A stretch of 63,992 nt of DNA from the NCBI GenBank assembly GCA_013043685.1, contig JABDNT010000075.1:1-63992 (forward strand). Reading direction: 5' to 3'. Every line of letters begins with the position of its first letter. Position 1 is the stretch's first letter. The DNA comes from Flavobacteriaceae bacterium. Lineage in GTDB: Bacteria > Bacteroidota > Bacteroidia > Flavobacteriales > Flavobacteriaceae. Both the position numbers and the translations under genes were made by a program. The notes below the pieces were generated by a model. It made no database searches. It was not told the DNA's origin and saw only the letters and a program-made list of their open reading frames with translations. Of this stretch, positions 1 through 8,622 are shown piece after piece.

Positions 1-1
1 G

Positions 2-75
2 AGCCGATGGAGGGACTCGAACCCACGACCTGCTGATTACAAATCAGCTGCTCTAGCCAGCTGAGCTACATCGGC
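2..75 (-). tRNA. tRNA-Thr (anticodon TGT)
   Basis: Read on the minus strand, the acceptor arms GCCGATG and CATCGGC pair perfectly, the D-arm TAGCTCAG and T-arm GGTTCGAGTCC are canonical, and the 7-base anticodon loop TTTGTAA is closed by GCTGA/TCAGC. Loop positions 34-36 read TGT, which decodes ACA threonine codons. CCA is not encoded at the 3' end. Confidence 0.96.
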
Positions 76-97
76 TTTTTAGCTGCTTTTAAGCCAT

Positions 98-124
98 AAA
101 AAAGTCCGCTATTTCTAACGGACT
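98..124 (-). terminator. Rho-independent terminator after hpf
   Basis: On the minus strand a 6-bp stem AGTCCG/CGGACT with a 10-base loop is followed directly by six T residues. It lies about 50 bases after the hibernation factor stop codon and before the tRNA gene, so it probably ends the hpf transcript. Confidence 0.7.
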
Positions 125-172
125 GCAAATGTATATAAATTATTTAATCAAAAAAACTTTTTTCAGAAAATT

Positions 173-478
173 TCATGAGGCCTTCGCCCTGAGTTTTTCC
201 TTGCGTTTTTTGAGTTGTCTTTCCAATGATTGCATACATTCATCGGTGCCTGCCTCAAAAGTTCTGGCTTCCTTTTTTACGATGAGATCCCCGCCCGGAA
301 CAGTTAGTAAAATCTCAACCGATTTGTTCTCTTTTTCTCTCGTTTTCTGAACTTTCAGAAACACATCGGCAAATATAATCCTGTCGTAGAATTGTTCTAA
401 CTTATTTAGTTTTCTCTCAATGAACATGATTAGTTTTTCATCGGCTGCAAAATTGGGTGCTTGAACAGTTACTTTCAT
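173..478 (-). CDS. hpf: Ribosome hibernation promoting factor, short HPF/RaiA type
   Basis: The 101-residue product has the length and pattern of the short HPF/YfiA family: an N-terminal strand (MKVTVQAPNF), a helix with ERKLNKLEQFYDRI, a central hydrophobic strand, and a second helix ending in a very basic tail (RQLKKRKEKLRAK). Family members bind the 30S decoding region and inactivate ribosomes as dimers or protect them in stationary phase. No long C-terminal dimerisation domain is present, unlike long HPF. It lies upstream of tRNA-Thr and is followed by its own terminator; the recombinase gene lies 111 bases upstream. Family assignment is firm from sequence pattern; the precise type (HPF or YfiA activity) is not determined. 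Confidence 0.9.
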   Translation of the reverse strand: MKVTVQAPNFAADEKLIMFIERKLNKLEQFYDRIIFADVFLKVQKTREKENKSVEILLTVPGGDLIVKKEARTFEAGTDECMQSLERQLKKRKEKLRAKAS

Positions 479-589
479 AGGGCTCTTTCATTTTTCAACT
501 TGTACAATAGATATCCTCTTCAAATAGAAACTTTCCAAGAAAGATTAAGGGAAAAAGAATAATACCATTTGCAAAGTTCTGGTTAATAC

Positions 590-1480
590 TCACTTTGTGT
601 TTCGGGGATGCGAGTTGCGATAGACTTCCTTCAATTGCGCAATACTATTGTGCGTATACACCTGGGTGGAAGCCAGACTCGAATGCCCCAGCAGCTCTTT
701 AACTGCATTCAGATCGGCACCCTCATTTAAAAGATGCGTGGCAAATGAATGACGCAGTATATGCGGACTCTTCTTTACCTTTTCGGATGCCAAACTAAAA
801 TAGGAATTAATTATTCGGTAAACAAGTGTTTCATATATTTTAACGCCCTTTTTAGAAAGCAGCAAATAGTCCTCATCCCTTATCATTTCTAACTCATTTC
901 TTGCCGCCATATAGCTTTCTATAGTTGAAAGCACAGAGGGTAACAATGGTATAAGACGCTCTTTGTTTCGTTTCCCCAGTACTTTCAGTGTGCTCTGTGT
1001 TAAAGAGACATCGCTGTATTTGAGGTTCACGAGTTCGGCCCTTCGCATACCGGTACTATAGAATAATTCAACGATCAGTTTGTTTCGAATGCCTTCAAAT
1101 CCCTCGGCTTCCTTTAATAATTCTAGCACATCCGCTATCTCTTTTTCGGAAAATGGTACCTGGATCTTTTTTGAGGTTTTCAGGGCCTTGTGCTTCGCGA
1201 GCGGGTTTGCTTCGATCTGCTTTGTCTTCAACAGGAATTTGTAATACGACTTTAAAGAAGACACTTTACGATTAATGCTTCTGTTTGAGATCCCTTCATT
1301 CACTAGGGAAACCACCCAGCTCCTAATGATAGCATAAGGAATCTCCTTAATCGAGCGAACTTCGTATCCCTCAAATGCAAATTCTGCAAAAGATTCCAAA
1401 TCCTTCAAATATGCCATAATTGTATGCTTCGAATAATTCTTCTCGAGAGTCAGGTAATTGGAAAATTCAGAAAAAGGCAT
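590..1480 (-). CDS. xerC: Tyrosine recombinase, XerC/XerD type
   Basis: This 296-residue protein has the usual length of chromosomal Xer recombinases, with an N-terminal SAM-like core-binding domain (about 1-95) and a C-terminal catalytic domain. All catalytic residues can be placed: Arg146 (STGMRRAEL), Lys170 (LGKRNKE), His240 and Arg243 (HILRHSFATHLL), His266 (LGHSS) and the nucleophile Tyr275 (TQVYTH). Family role: resolving chromosome dimers at dif together with a partner Xer protein. Location beside housekeeping genes hpf and rpsU, and absence of any att site or phage gene, argue for the chromosomal enzyme rather than an integrase. XerC versus XerD cannot be settled from one copy. Confidence 0.88.
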   Translation of the reverse strand: MPFSEFSNYLTLEKNYSKHTIMAYLKDLESFAEFAFEGYEVRSIKEIPYAIIRSWVVSLVNEGISNRSINRKVSSLKSYYKFLLKTKQIEANPLAKHKALKTSKKIQVPFSEKEIADVLELLKEAEGFEGIRNKLIVELFYSTGMRRAELVNLKYSDVSLTQSTLKVLGKRNKERLIPLLPSVLSTIESYMAARNELEMIRDEDYLLLSKKGVKIYETLVYRIINSYFSLASEKVKKSPHILRHSFATHLLNEGADLNAVKELLGHSSLASTQVYTHNSIAQLKEVYRNSHPRNTK

Positions 1481-1550
1481 TCGGTAGATTAAAGGTTCCG
1501 GCTAAAGATACAATATTCAAAAAGCATTTAAAATTTCAATTATGGGTACA

Positions 1551-1585
1551 AAAAAACCGCCGATGTTATAATAACGTCCGGCGGT
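1551..1585 (-). terminator. Rho-independent terminator after rpsU
   Basis: A 7-bp stem ACCGCCG/CGGCGGT with a partly self-pairing AT-rich interior (GTTAT/ATAAC) lies 22 bases past the rpsU stop. On the minus strand it is followed by a run of six T residues. It separates rpsU from the recombinase gene. Confidence 0.8.
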
Positions 1586-1606
1586 GCTTATATGTTTTTT
1601 AGAATC

Positions 1607-1801
1607 CTAGATCTCTTCCTGATCTCTAAGATGCTGAATGTATTGAGCTTTTTGAATCTGCGCTCTGCGCTTTACAGAAGGCTTGGTAAACTGTTGCCTT
1701 TTGCGCAATTGACGCATAGTCCCTGTACGATCAAATTTTCTTTTGAATCGTTTTAGCGCTCTATCGATATTTTCTCCGTCTTTAACTGGTATAATTAACA
1801 T
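1607..1801 (-). CDS. rpsU: 30S ribosomal protein bS21
   Basis: The 64-residue basic protein beginning MLIIPVKDGENIDRALKRF is a standard bacteroidotan bS21, ending in an arginine/glutamine-rich helix. An in-frame ATG at 1834 would add 11 residues, but the ATG at 1801 is preferred: it starts with the conserved MLIIPV and has an exceptionally strong Shine-Dalgarno sequence 6 bases upstream. bS21 sits near the anti-Shine-Dalgarno end of 16S rRNA on the 30S platform. The gene has its own TAnnTTTG promoter element (1832-1839) and its own terminator, so it is probably a single-gene transcript. Confidence 0.96.
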   Translation of the reverse strand: MLIIPVKDGENIDRALKRFKRKFDRTGTMRQLRKRQQFTKPSVKRRAQIQKAQYIQHLRDQEEI

Positions 1802-1807
1802 AGTGTC

Positions 1808-1817
1808 ATCACCTCCT
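1808..1817 (-). promoter_or_regulatory. Strong Shine-Dalgarno site of rpsU
   Basis: The minus strand reads AGGAGGTGAT ending 6 bases before the rpsU ATG. This is a 10-base match to the complement of the usual 16S rRNA 3' end (ATCACCTCCT). Such sites are rare in this phylum and none comparable was noticed before other genes here. It decides the rpsU start and suggests autoregulation (see findings). Confidence 0.85.
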
Positions 1818-1831
1818 CTCTTTAGGGATGG

Positions 1832-1839
1832 CAAATATA
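1832..1839 (-). promoter_or_regulatory. Probable rpsU promoter -7 element
   Basis: The minus strand reads TATATTTG, an exact match to the bacteroidotan TAnnTTTG -7 element, giving a 5' leader of about 25-30 bases that contains the Shine-Dalgarno site. No good TTTG -33 element is seen at the normal spacing, so the call rests on one element. Confidence 0.5.
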
Positions 1840-1877
1840 AAAAGTAATTTATAATTGATCGGTAAGAAAATGAAAAA

Positions 1878-3308
1878 TTATTGCTTATACAATGTGGCTC
1901 TCCTGCTCAGGTCCTGGATAAGCTGTTCCTCTTCTTCACTTTCCAGCAGAACATTGTATCGCTCCCAGAATTCCTCGTTATAAGGCCGCGGTGAAAATAT
2001 ATCGGAAGTCCATTCCTGTTGCAGCGCCTGTTCCACGGCTATAGGATCCTGGATGATCTCGGTAAAGAGAATTTCCTGTATGGTGTAATAGAATTGTTCG
2101 TCCTTGTCTATGCCCAGTTCCTTCTCCTTCTGTTCCCTCTCCGAGGACCGGTCACCGATTTTTACAAGTTTTGGTGTTTCATAGTAAAAATAGTTAGGAT
2201 ACATCTTCTCTCCATATTCCTTATACGTAATCACTAGTTTATGATTCACTTGTGTATCGAAAAGACTTTTACTTCTTCTTTTCTGAACATCTGAAGCCGC
2301 CACTAACTCATATTCCAGTCGTTTGATCGCAAAATTATCCCAATAGATATAGATCCATCCTCTGGCTTCAAATCCTTCATTGTAAATGTTAGGAGTATTC
2401 AAACCAATGAAATCCTTACTTTTTGCAATTTCGATCTTATAGATCTTTCTTCCGTCATCTACCAGAATGGTATCCAATCTGAATTGATGTTTATCAAGCA
2501 TCCCTTCGCCAAATAAGGCCTTCTTCATATTAGAGTTTCTTACCAGGTTGAGTTTTCCTTTAAAAAGATTTTCCAAACCGTTTACCCGTTCATCATTCCA
2601 TTTAATAGCTTTAACAAGCGAAGCCGTTCTAATAGTATCTCGCCGCAACTTCTGGGACCTGGCATTTATGTTCATGCCTGTACTTTTTAGATACGATGAG
2701 TAGGTGAATAAACTATCTATATCCCGGAGATCATAACTCTTCCGGTTCTCATCGACATTTATCTTCAGGTTTCTCCTGGAGCCCGATGCAAAACTGGAAT
2801 CGTATATTGTTAATGCACTTTCAATAAGCCATTTGTATTCCTTCTTGTTACGTTCCTTATGTCTCAGAAACCCTTTTTGTAAGTAAGGATATTCCGGCAG
2901 GTTATCCGGTAATTCCTCCAGGGCTCTCAGAACTATATCATTTCCGGTTTTGGGCCGTGTTTCAGCCACAATGACCACCTCATCCAGGGAGGCTATATCT
3001 TCTTCAAGATACACATCGATAGAATCGTCGAATTCGCTGATAACCGTTTTAAAACTCTGATATCCGATAGACGATATAATGAGCGTGTCATTCACATGCT
3101 CCTCAGGTACCTGGAGAACGAATTTCCCATCTGTATTACTAATTGTTCCGATGGTGGTATTCTTAATGTAAACATTGGCATTCTCTATAGGTAGGAATGT
3201 GAGGAAATCGGAAACTTTACTTTTAATTTCTGTTTGAGAAAAGGCCGTTGTGCAAATGAATCCCAGTAATACGCTTAACACAAGCTTTATAAAGCGATAC
3301 TTCTTCAT
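1878..3308 (-). CDS. Carboxypeptidase-like regulatory domain protein, exported
   Basis: The 476-residue protein starts with a clear signal peptide (about 1-24, ending TAFSQ). Residues about 28-110 form a carboxypeptidase-like regulatory (CarboxypepD_reg-like) beta-sandwich with the typical pattern GTISNTDGKFVLQVP and LIISSIGYQSF. The remainder, rich in aromatic and charged residues, matches no named domain that I can recognise. Proteins of this layout are common outer-membrane-associated proteins in Bacteroidota, with unknown function. It stands alone between rpsU and the acyl-CoA dehydrogenase gene, all on the minus strand, with 70-bp gaps either side. The domain call is reliable; the biological role is not known. 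Confidence 0.75.
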   Translation of the reverse strand: MKKYRFIKLVLSVLLGFICTTAFSQTEIKSKVSDFLTFLPIENANVYIKNTTIGTISNTDGKFVLQVPEEHVNDTLIISSIGYQSFKTVISEFDDSIDVYLEEDIASLDEVVIVAETRPKTGNDIVLRALEELPDNLPEYPYLQKGFLRHKERNKKEYKWLIESALTIYDSSFASGSRRNLKINVDENRKSYDLRDIDSLFTYSSYLKSTGMNINARSQKLRRDTIRTASLVKAIKWNDERVNGLENLFKGKLNLVRNSNMKKALFGEGMLDKHQFRLDTILVDDGRKIYKIEIAKSKDFIGLNTPNIYNEGFEARGWIYIYWDNFAIKRLEYELVAASDVQKRRSKSLFDTQVNHKLVITYKEYGEKMYPNYFYYETPKLVKIGDRSSEREQKEKELGIDKDEQFYYTIQEILFTEIIQDPIAVEQALQQEWTSDIFSPRPYNEEFWERYNVLLESEEEEQLIQDLSRRATLYKQ

Positions 3309-3378
3309 ATTATAAGGTTAAGTTGACAAAATTTATCTTTTGAAATATAAGACTTATAGTTGAGCTAACCTGAAAGGT

Positions 3379-4545
3379 TTATGTGGCAGGTTTATATTCC
3401 TTTCCATCTATTACTATCTTGGCAATAATCTCTCTGAGTATTTCAGAAGTTCCGCCACCTATAGGTCCTAAACGGCTATCTCGCAGATTTCGTGCCAAAG
3501 GATACTCTTCAATATATCCATAACCTCCAAGTAGCTGGAGACAGTCGTATGCAACCTCATCAGCCACGCGGGTTGAGACAAGTTTTGCCATACTGGCTTC
3601 TTTCACCACATATTCTTTTTTGCCAATCTGGTAGGCCGTCGTGTAGTTGAAGGTCTTACACATTTCCACTTCGCTGGCCATTTGTGCAACCTTGTGCCGA
3701 AGTGCCTGAAATTTGTCTATCGATTTACCAAAAGCGGTGCGGTCTTTCATATATTGAATGGTATACTCTATAGCCCACTCACTTCGTGCATGTGCATTAA
3801 TTGCCATTACTATACGCTCAAGGGCAAGGTGTTGCATCAGGTAATTGAATCCCTTTTTTTCCTCACCCATCAGGTTTTCGACAGGAATTTTCACATTGTC
3901 GAAAGCGATCTCTCCGGTATCACTGGCCCGCCAGCCTAACTTATCCAGCTTCGTGGCTGAAACACCTGGTGTATCCCGATCTATAATAAAAATACTAATG
4001 CCTTTGCTGCCAAGTTCGGGATGTGTTTTTGCAGAAACCACCAGGTAATCGCTGTAGACACCATTGGTTATAAAGGTCTTCGAACCGTTAATAATATAGT
4101 GGTCCCCTTCTTTCACGGCGGTAGTTCGCATTCCACCCACATCACTTCCAGCAAAGGGTTCGGTAATACAAAGACAACCTATTTTTTTCCCTTTAATGCT
4201 AGTGGTAAGATATTTTTGCTTTATCGCTTCGCTGCCCTCTGTATTCACATGGGTCATTGCGAGGTAGGGATGCACCCACATGGCAGCTGCAAAGCCACCG
4301 GAATTTATCTTTTGCAATTCTTCAAGGTAGATGACGAGGTAAAAGATATCCAGGTCCAATCCACCATATTTTTCCGGGTACGAAATACCAAAATAACCCA
4401 TCTCTCCCATCTTCTCCCATATAAAACGTTCGATGTGGCCGGTTTTTTCCCACTTTTCAATATGTGGTACCACTTCCTTCTGAAGGAAATCCCGAAAGCT
4501 TTTTCTGAAAAACTCATGTTCCTCGGTAAAATATAATTCGTTCAT
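3379..4545 (-). CDS. Acyl-CoA dehydrogenase
   Basis: The 388-residue flavoprotein shows all parts of the family: N-terminal helical domain (FTEEHEFFRKSFRDFL), the FAD-binding signature CITEPFAGSDVGGMRTTA and C-terminal helices with LQLLGGYGYIEEYPLAR and GGGTSEILREI. It should oxidise an acyl-CoA to the trans-2-enoyl-CoA, passing electrons to ETF. The position that holds the catalytic Glu in medium-chain enzymes (YEGTS) is Gly here (IGGGTS), as in isovaleryl- and long-chain-type enzymes whose base lies in another helix, so substrate class cannot be read from that site. The frame is open to 4614, but the start at 4545 (MNELYFTEEH) fits family N-termini better. Confidence 0.9.
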   Translation of the reverse strand: MNELYFTEEHEFFRKSFRDFLQKEVVPHIEKWEKTGHIERFIWEKMGEMGYFGISYPEKYGGLDLDIFYLVIYLEELQKINSGGFAAAMWVHPYLAMTHVNTEGSEAIKQKYLTTSIKGKKIGCLCITEPFAGSDVGGMRTTAVKEGDHYIINGSKTFITNGVYSDYLVVSAKTHPELGSKGISIFIIDRDTPGVSATKLDKLGWRASDTGEIAFDNVKIPVENLMGEEKKGFNYLMQHLALERIVMAINAHARSEWAIEYTIQYMKDRTAFGKSIDKFQALRHKVAQMASEVEMCKTFNYTTAYQIGKKEYVVKEASMAKLVSTRVADEVAYDCLQLLGGYGYIEEYPLARNLRDSRLGPIGGGTSEILREIIAKIVIDGKEYKPAT

Positions 4546-4618
4546 GTATTTGTTTGGATTTTTATCAATTTCGGAAAAAAGTTTGAAAATCATGCCCGAA
4601 ATCTGCGAAAGCAATAAT

Positions 4619-5497
4619 TTAGTCTGTTGACAAATATAACCTAATTAGCCGTAATTTGTGCGGTGTCAGTCCTTCAATTTTTTCAAGTTGTGCGAGATCA
4701 TCAATCCCTTCCCGTAATCTCACAAACTCCCAGATTTCTTTCGCTAATTCAAAATCAATTCCGGGGATAGTAGCGATATCAGAGGCGGAAACTTCGTTTA
4801 TATTCATGGTGACAAGTGTACTTTTGGCCTTCACAGTAAACCGTTGTTTAATACGCTCTATCACCTCTTCTTTTAGGCCATAAACGGCGTACAATTGCTC
4901 ATCACTCGCAAATCCACCCAATTTTTCCCGATAGGAGATAATTCTTCCACTTAACACATTTCCAACGCCACTTATTTCCTGAAGTTCCACAGACGTCGCA
5001 ATGTTCAGGTCTGTTTTTTCTGAGTAGGGTAATTCCGTTGCCTGGGTATAGTTTCCGGATTTTGTTTTTGGTCGTGGATTAGTGATCCAATCCGGGAATT
5101 TGAAATTCATACTTATCATCTCCAGTAGCGAATCTGAGACTCCCGTAACCCGTTGGAAATCTGAAATGGAATTAATCCACTGATTATTTTCTCTGAATGC
5201 TTTCAGATTTTCATACTCTTCTACAGTAAGCCCAAGGGTATAGGCTTTGTATTCTGAAATGAAATTCGGGTTGAACGGGTAGTTCGCTGTTTTTGTTGAA
5301 GTCTTCTGAAGCAACTTCAAAGAATCAACCTCTGCCTTGATTCTCAGCAACTCGGGTGAGTTCAGCTCTAGTTTTGCTTCAGGATTGATATCTACAAATA
5401 AAATTACACAGATCAATACCAGGTTGAGGATTATTAAAACGAGAATCCCATCTCGCTGACCTCTGTCGAAAGTGAGATGGGATTTTAGCCAATTCAT
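4619..5497 (-). CDS. ComEA-like helix-hairpin-helix protein, membrane anchored
   Basis: This 292-residue protein has one membrane segment near the N-terminus (about 19-37, LVLIILNLVLICVILFV) followed by three helix-hairpin-helix motifs. Clear ones are LNIATSVELQEISGVGNVLSGRIISYRE split around residue 170-200 and INEVSASDIATIPGIDFELAKEI around 235-260. Proteins of this type bind DNA non-specifically; ComEA itself is a competence receptor. In flavobacteria they are often annotated as helix-hairpin-helix domain proteins without proof of a competence role. It precedes the acyl-CoA dehydrogenase on the same strand, with no evident functional link. Confidence 0.82.
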   Translation of the reverse strand: MNWLKSHLTFDRGQRDGILVLIILNLVLICVILFVDINPEAKLELNSPELLRIKAEVDSLKLLQKTSTKTANYPFNPNFISEYKAYTLGLTVEEYENLKAFRENNQWINSISDFQRVTGVSDSLLEMISMNFKFPDWITNPRPKTKSGNYTQATELPYSEKTDLNIATSVELQEISGVGNVLSGRIISYREKLGGFASDEQLYAVYGLKEEVIERIKQRFTVKAKSTLVTMNINEVSASDIATIPGIDFELAKEIWEFVRLREGIDDLAQLEKIEGLTPHKLRLIRLYLSTD

Positions 5498-5546
5498 AAC
5501 TCCTTACATTTTCTCGGGGAGTTAGAATGTTATGTTTTAATCCTTT

Positions 5547-7145
5547 TTATCGCGCTAATTTGATAGCATCAAGGTACCTGCGCAGTTGTTTCTTCACAAC
5601 TGGGAACAGGAAGTAGAGCCCTATCATATTCGGGAATACCATTGCGAAGATCATCGCATCAGAGAATGCCCAGATAGAATCCATACTTGCAGCGGCTCCA
5701 ATCACCACGAAAACACAGAATAATACTTTATAAATAAGGTCTGCACGCTTTCCTCTTCCGAAGAGATACTTCCAGGATTGCAGACCGTAGTATGACCATG
5801 AGATCATGGTCGAAACCGCAAACAGCACTACTGCAATGGTTAGGAATACCTTCGAATAAGGAATATATTCTGCAAATGCTTTGGATGTGATTCCAGCACC
5901 TTCATAGGATACACCATCTATGATCACAACACCTGCTCCGGTTGCATCTCCGTATTCGAAGAACCCACCAAAGTTGAATATAATAATTACCAGGGCAGTC
6001 ATCGTACAGATCACCACAGTATCTATAAAAGGCTCCAACAATGCAACCAAACCTTCACTGGCTGAGTAATTCGTTTTTACAGCAGAGTGAGCTATAGAAG
6101 CAGAACCCGCTCCCGCTTCGTTCGAGAAAGCTGCTCTTTGAAATCCAACTAAGAGCACTCCAATCACACTTCCTACTCCTATCGCTTTAGGATTGAAAGC
6201 CTCCGTGAATATCAAACCGAAAGCATCATCAATAAAGGTATAATTGCTGAAGATGATGTACAAACAACAAAGTATATACAGTACGGCCATAAACGGAACC
6301 ACCTTTTCGGTTACCGAAGCAATTCGCTTAATACCACCAATGATAATTATACCTACAATTATGGCGAGTACAACTCCTACCAGGGTACCGGCGCCAGTGC
6401 TTTCCCAGCTAAATAATTCCTTGATAACTATGGTGGCCTGGTTTGATTGGGCCGCATTACCTCCACCGAACGATCCGCCAATACAGAAGATAGCAAACAA
6501 TACAGCCGTTATCTTACCCAGGGTTGCAAATCCTTTTTCTTTTAATCCTTTGGAAAGATAATACATAGGGCCACCGTACACCGTCCCGTTCTCGTCCACA
6601 TCCCTATACTGGACTCCAAGGGTACATTCAACGAATTTTGTTGACATACCTAACAGACCACAAACGATCATCCAGAAAGTCGCACCGGGCCCGCCTAAAG
6701 CTATCGCCAGGGCAACTCCGGCAATATTCCCATTTCCAACGGTACCTGATACCGCGGTAGCCAATGCCTGAAAGTGACTAACTTCTCCTTCCTTACTTTC
6801 ATCTCTTATCGTATCCCTGATATCTCCATCAACAGCTGCCCTTTCATCGCCTAAGCCATGATGCTCGATATCATCATACTTCCCTCTTACAGTATTAATT
6901 GCTTTTCCGAAGAATCTTATATTAGGAAAACCGAATGCCAGGGTAAAGAATGCCGCACTCGCCACCAAGAGAACCAATACGAAAGGAATTCCAGCTATTT
7001 CAAAGAATATGACCTCCGTAAAGAATGAGGAAACGGGTTCAAACGCCTCATCGATCTTCTGGTCGAAACCGATTTCTTCCATGTCCTGCGCAAAAGTTAT
7101 ATAAGGAATTAATAATGAGAAAAGTGAAAGAAGAAATTTCTTCAT
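5547..7145 (-). CDS. Alanine/glycine:cation symporter family protein (AGCS)
   Basis: The 532-residue product has about 10-11 membrane helices and the AGCS signatures: GNGNIAGVALAIALGGPGA in the region 150-170 and FSNEAGAGSASIAHSA around 360. Family members import alanine or glycine with Na+ or H+. The start at 7145 is chosen because MKKFLLSLFSLLIPYITFAQ is a typical cleavable signal peptide in this phylum; the frame stays open to 7214. A cleavable signal followed by a roughly 30-residue extracytoplasmic segment before the first transport helix is unlike classical AGCS proteins of Firmicutes or Proteobacteria. Substrate is inferred from family only. Confidence 0.88.
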   Translation of the reverse strand: MKKFLLSLFSLLIPYITFAQDMEEIGFDQKIDEAFEPVSSFFTEVIFFEIAGIPFVLVLLVASAAFFTLAFGFPNIRFFGKAINTVRGKYDDIEHHGLGDERAAVDGDIRDTIRDESKEGEVSHFQALATAVSGTVGNGNIAGVALAIALGGPGATFWMIVCGLLGMSTKFVECTLGVQYRDVDENGTVYGGPMYYLSKGLKEKGFATLGKITAVLFAIFCIGGSFGGGNAAQSNQATIVIKELFSWESTGAGTLVGVVLAIIVGIIIIGGIKRIASVTEKVVPFMAVLYILCCLYIIFSNYTFIDDAFGLIFTEAFNPKAIGVGSVIGVLLVGFQRAAFSNEAGAGSASIAHSAVKTNYSASEGLVALLEPFIDTVVICTMTALVIIIFNFGGFFEYGDATGAGVVIIDGVSYEGAGITSKAFAEYIPYSKVFLTIAVVLFAVSTMISWSYYGLQSWKYLFGRGKRADLIYKVLFCVFVVIGAAASMDSIWAFSDAMIFAMVFPNMIGLYFLFPVVKKQLRRYLDAIKLAR

Positions 7146-7242
7146 GATTGGTTTTTTAGTTAGAGATTGGTTTTTTAAGCAAGGCAAGATGCTAAAAAAA
7201 TTAGCCGATTTCAAATTTTAGTCATAAAAAGACCCGGTTTGA

Positions 7243-8253
7243 TTAAACGTTATAGAGCTCCATCAGGTTTCGGATTTGATCCGGACGCCCTATTAAGATA
7301 AGTTTAGATTCCTTCTCGATCTTTAATGAAGGTTCGGGGTTTACCACATATTCTCCATCGGGGCCTTTATAACCAATGATCGAACAACCGGTCTTTTTTC
7401 GGATATCTAATTCACGTATCGATTTCTCCGCTCCATCCGGGCAAACGTTTTCGAATCCAATTTGCTCAACGTTTATACTGTCCTTTTCACCTGATACCGA
7501 CAGGTTATCGAGAAACTCTACTAAATCCGGAGTAACAACTAGGTTGGCCATATGGTCCCCTCCTATTTTATCCGGCAGGATCACATTATCGGCACCTGCC
7601 AGCTTGAGTTTTTTGAAACTGGTTTCCTCGGTTGCACGACTTATGATCTTCAGATTAGGATTGATTTGTCGAGCGGAAAGTACTATAAATAGATTATCTG
7701 CATCACTTGGTAATGCACAGATAAGCGATGAAGCTTGATTAATTCTCGCTTCTATCAGGGTTTCATCTTCCACGGCGTTCCCTTGAACAAATAAGGTGTC
7801 GTCTTTGCTGTGCTGATTAATAATATCATCATCCATTTCAATAACAACAAACTTCTGATTATAGTCCATCAGTTTCTCTGTGGCCTGTCTTCCATTGCGG
7901 CCATAGCCGCAAACGATCACATGGCCTTCCATATATTCAATTGATCTTTTCACTCTCTTTAATTTAAAGTTTCCTATGTTATTCTGACTTAAAAAATATT
8001 CGGAAATAACCTTGATCGCATAACCCACGACAAAGATACTTGAGATAATTAACAGCGAAGCGAATATTTTCTCATTCGGACTTAACGGATGTACCTCGCC
8101 ATAACCTACTGTGGTAATGGTTATGACTGTCATATAAATGGCATCGATCCAACTATAATCTGAAAAGAATTTAAATCCAAGTACCCCTGTCACGAAGGCA
8201 CCTAAAACCAGGAAAAGCGCACCAAATATTTCAGATTTAAACAATCGCTTCAT
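7243..8253 (-). CDS. Potassium channel with RCK (TrkA-N/TrkA-C) domain
   Basis: The 336-residue protein has two membrane helices (about 10-30 and 62-85) flanking a pore loop with the potassium selectivity filter TITTVGYGE, then a TrkA-N/RCK nucleotide-binding fold starting VIVCGYGRNGRQATE (about 113-130) and a C-terminal TrkA-C region. This is the MthK/Kch-type layout: a tetrameric cytoplasmic-gated K+ channel. The C-terminal pieces (SIREL, CSIIGYKGPDG) fit a TrkA-C ligand domain. It overlaps the upstream small PspC-domain gene by 4 bases, so the two are translationally linked. Confidence 0.9.
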   Translation of the reverse strand: MKRLFKSEIFGALFLVLGAFVTGVLGFKFFSDYSWIDAIYMTVITITTVGYGEVHPLSPNEKIFASLLIISSIFVVGYAIKVISEYFLSQNNIGNFKLKRVKRSIEYMEGHVIVCGYGRNGRQATEKLMDYNQKFVVIEMDDDIINQHSKDDTLFVQGNAVEDETLIEARINQASSLICALPSDADNLFIVLSARQINPNLKIISRATEETSFKKLKLAGADNVILPDKIGGDHMANLVVTPDLVEFLDNLSVSGEKDSINVEQIGFENVCPDGAEKSIRELDIRKKTGCSIIGYKGPDGEYVVNPEPSLKIEKESKLILIGRPDQIRNLMELYNV

Positions 8254-8480
8254 AGATCAAATACCGAGGTTCGTTTTGTATAGACGAGGTCTTTTAATTT
8301 TAGCCAGAATGCAAGTGTTAGGTAGATGGCAAAACCAACCCCCAGGGTTGCGAATGAAATATAAATGAAAAAAAGGCGAACACTTTTAGCCCGCATTCCC
8401 AGCCGATCGGCTAATCGAGAGCTTACATAAAAACCATGCTTCTCCAGATAATGCCGGATTTTGTAAACCAGTTGTAACAT
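8250..8480 (-). CDS. Small PspC-domain membrane protein
   Basis: The 76-residue protein has a PspC-like pattern: a short basic helix region (GFYVSSRLADRLGMRAKSVRLFFIY) leading into one long hydrophobic helix (about 40-66). PspC proteins take part in envelope stress responses in other bacteria; the role of stand-alone bacteroidotan copies is not established. Its stop overlaps the start of the K+ channel gene by 4 bases, an arrangement that suggests coupled translation. The 142-base gap upstream (8481-8622) holds no recognisable gene. Confidence 0.7.
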   Translation of the reverse strand: MLQLVYKIRHYLEKHGFYVSSRLADRLGMRAKSVRLFFIYISFATLGVGFAIYLTLAFWLKLKDLVYTKRTSVFDL

Positions 8481-8622
8481 TATCGCAAATTACTATTTTT
8501 TGTTATAAGAGAATAGTTAAGATTAAAATCATTATTTCAAGAAAAAGCCGAATACGGAATTACATCAATACAATTCAAATAAAAAACTTAATCAATAATC
8601 CAGAAATTATTTAATGTAATCG

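Noticed and set aside
1802-1834. Earlier ATG for rpsU
   Set aside because: The added 11 residues are coded by the Shine-Dalgarno region, and the conserved MLIIPV starts at 1801.
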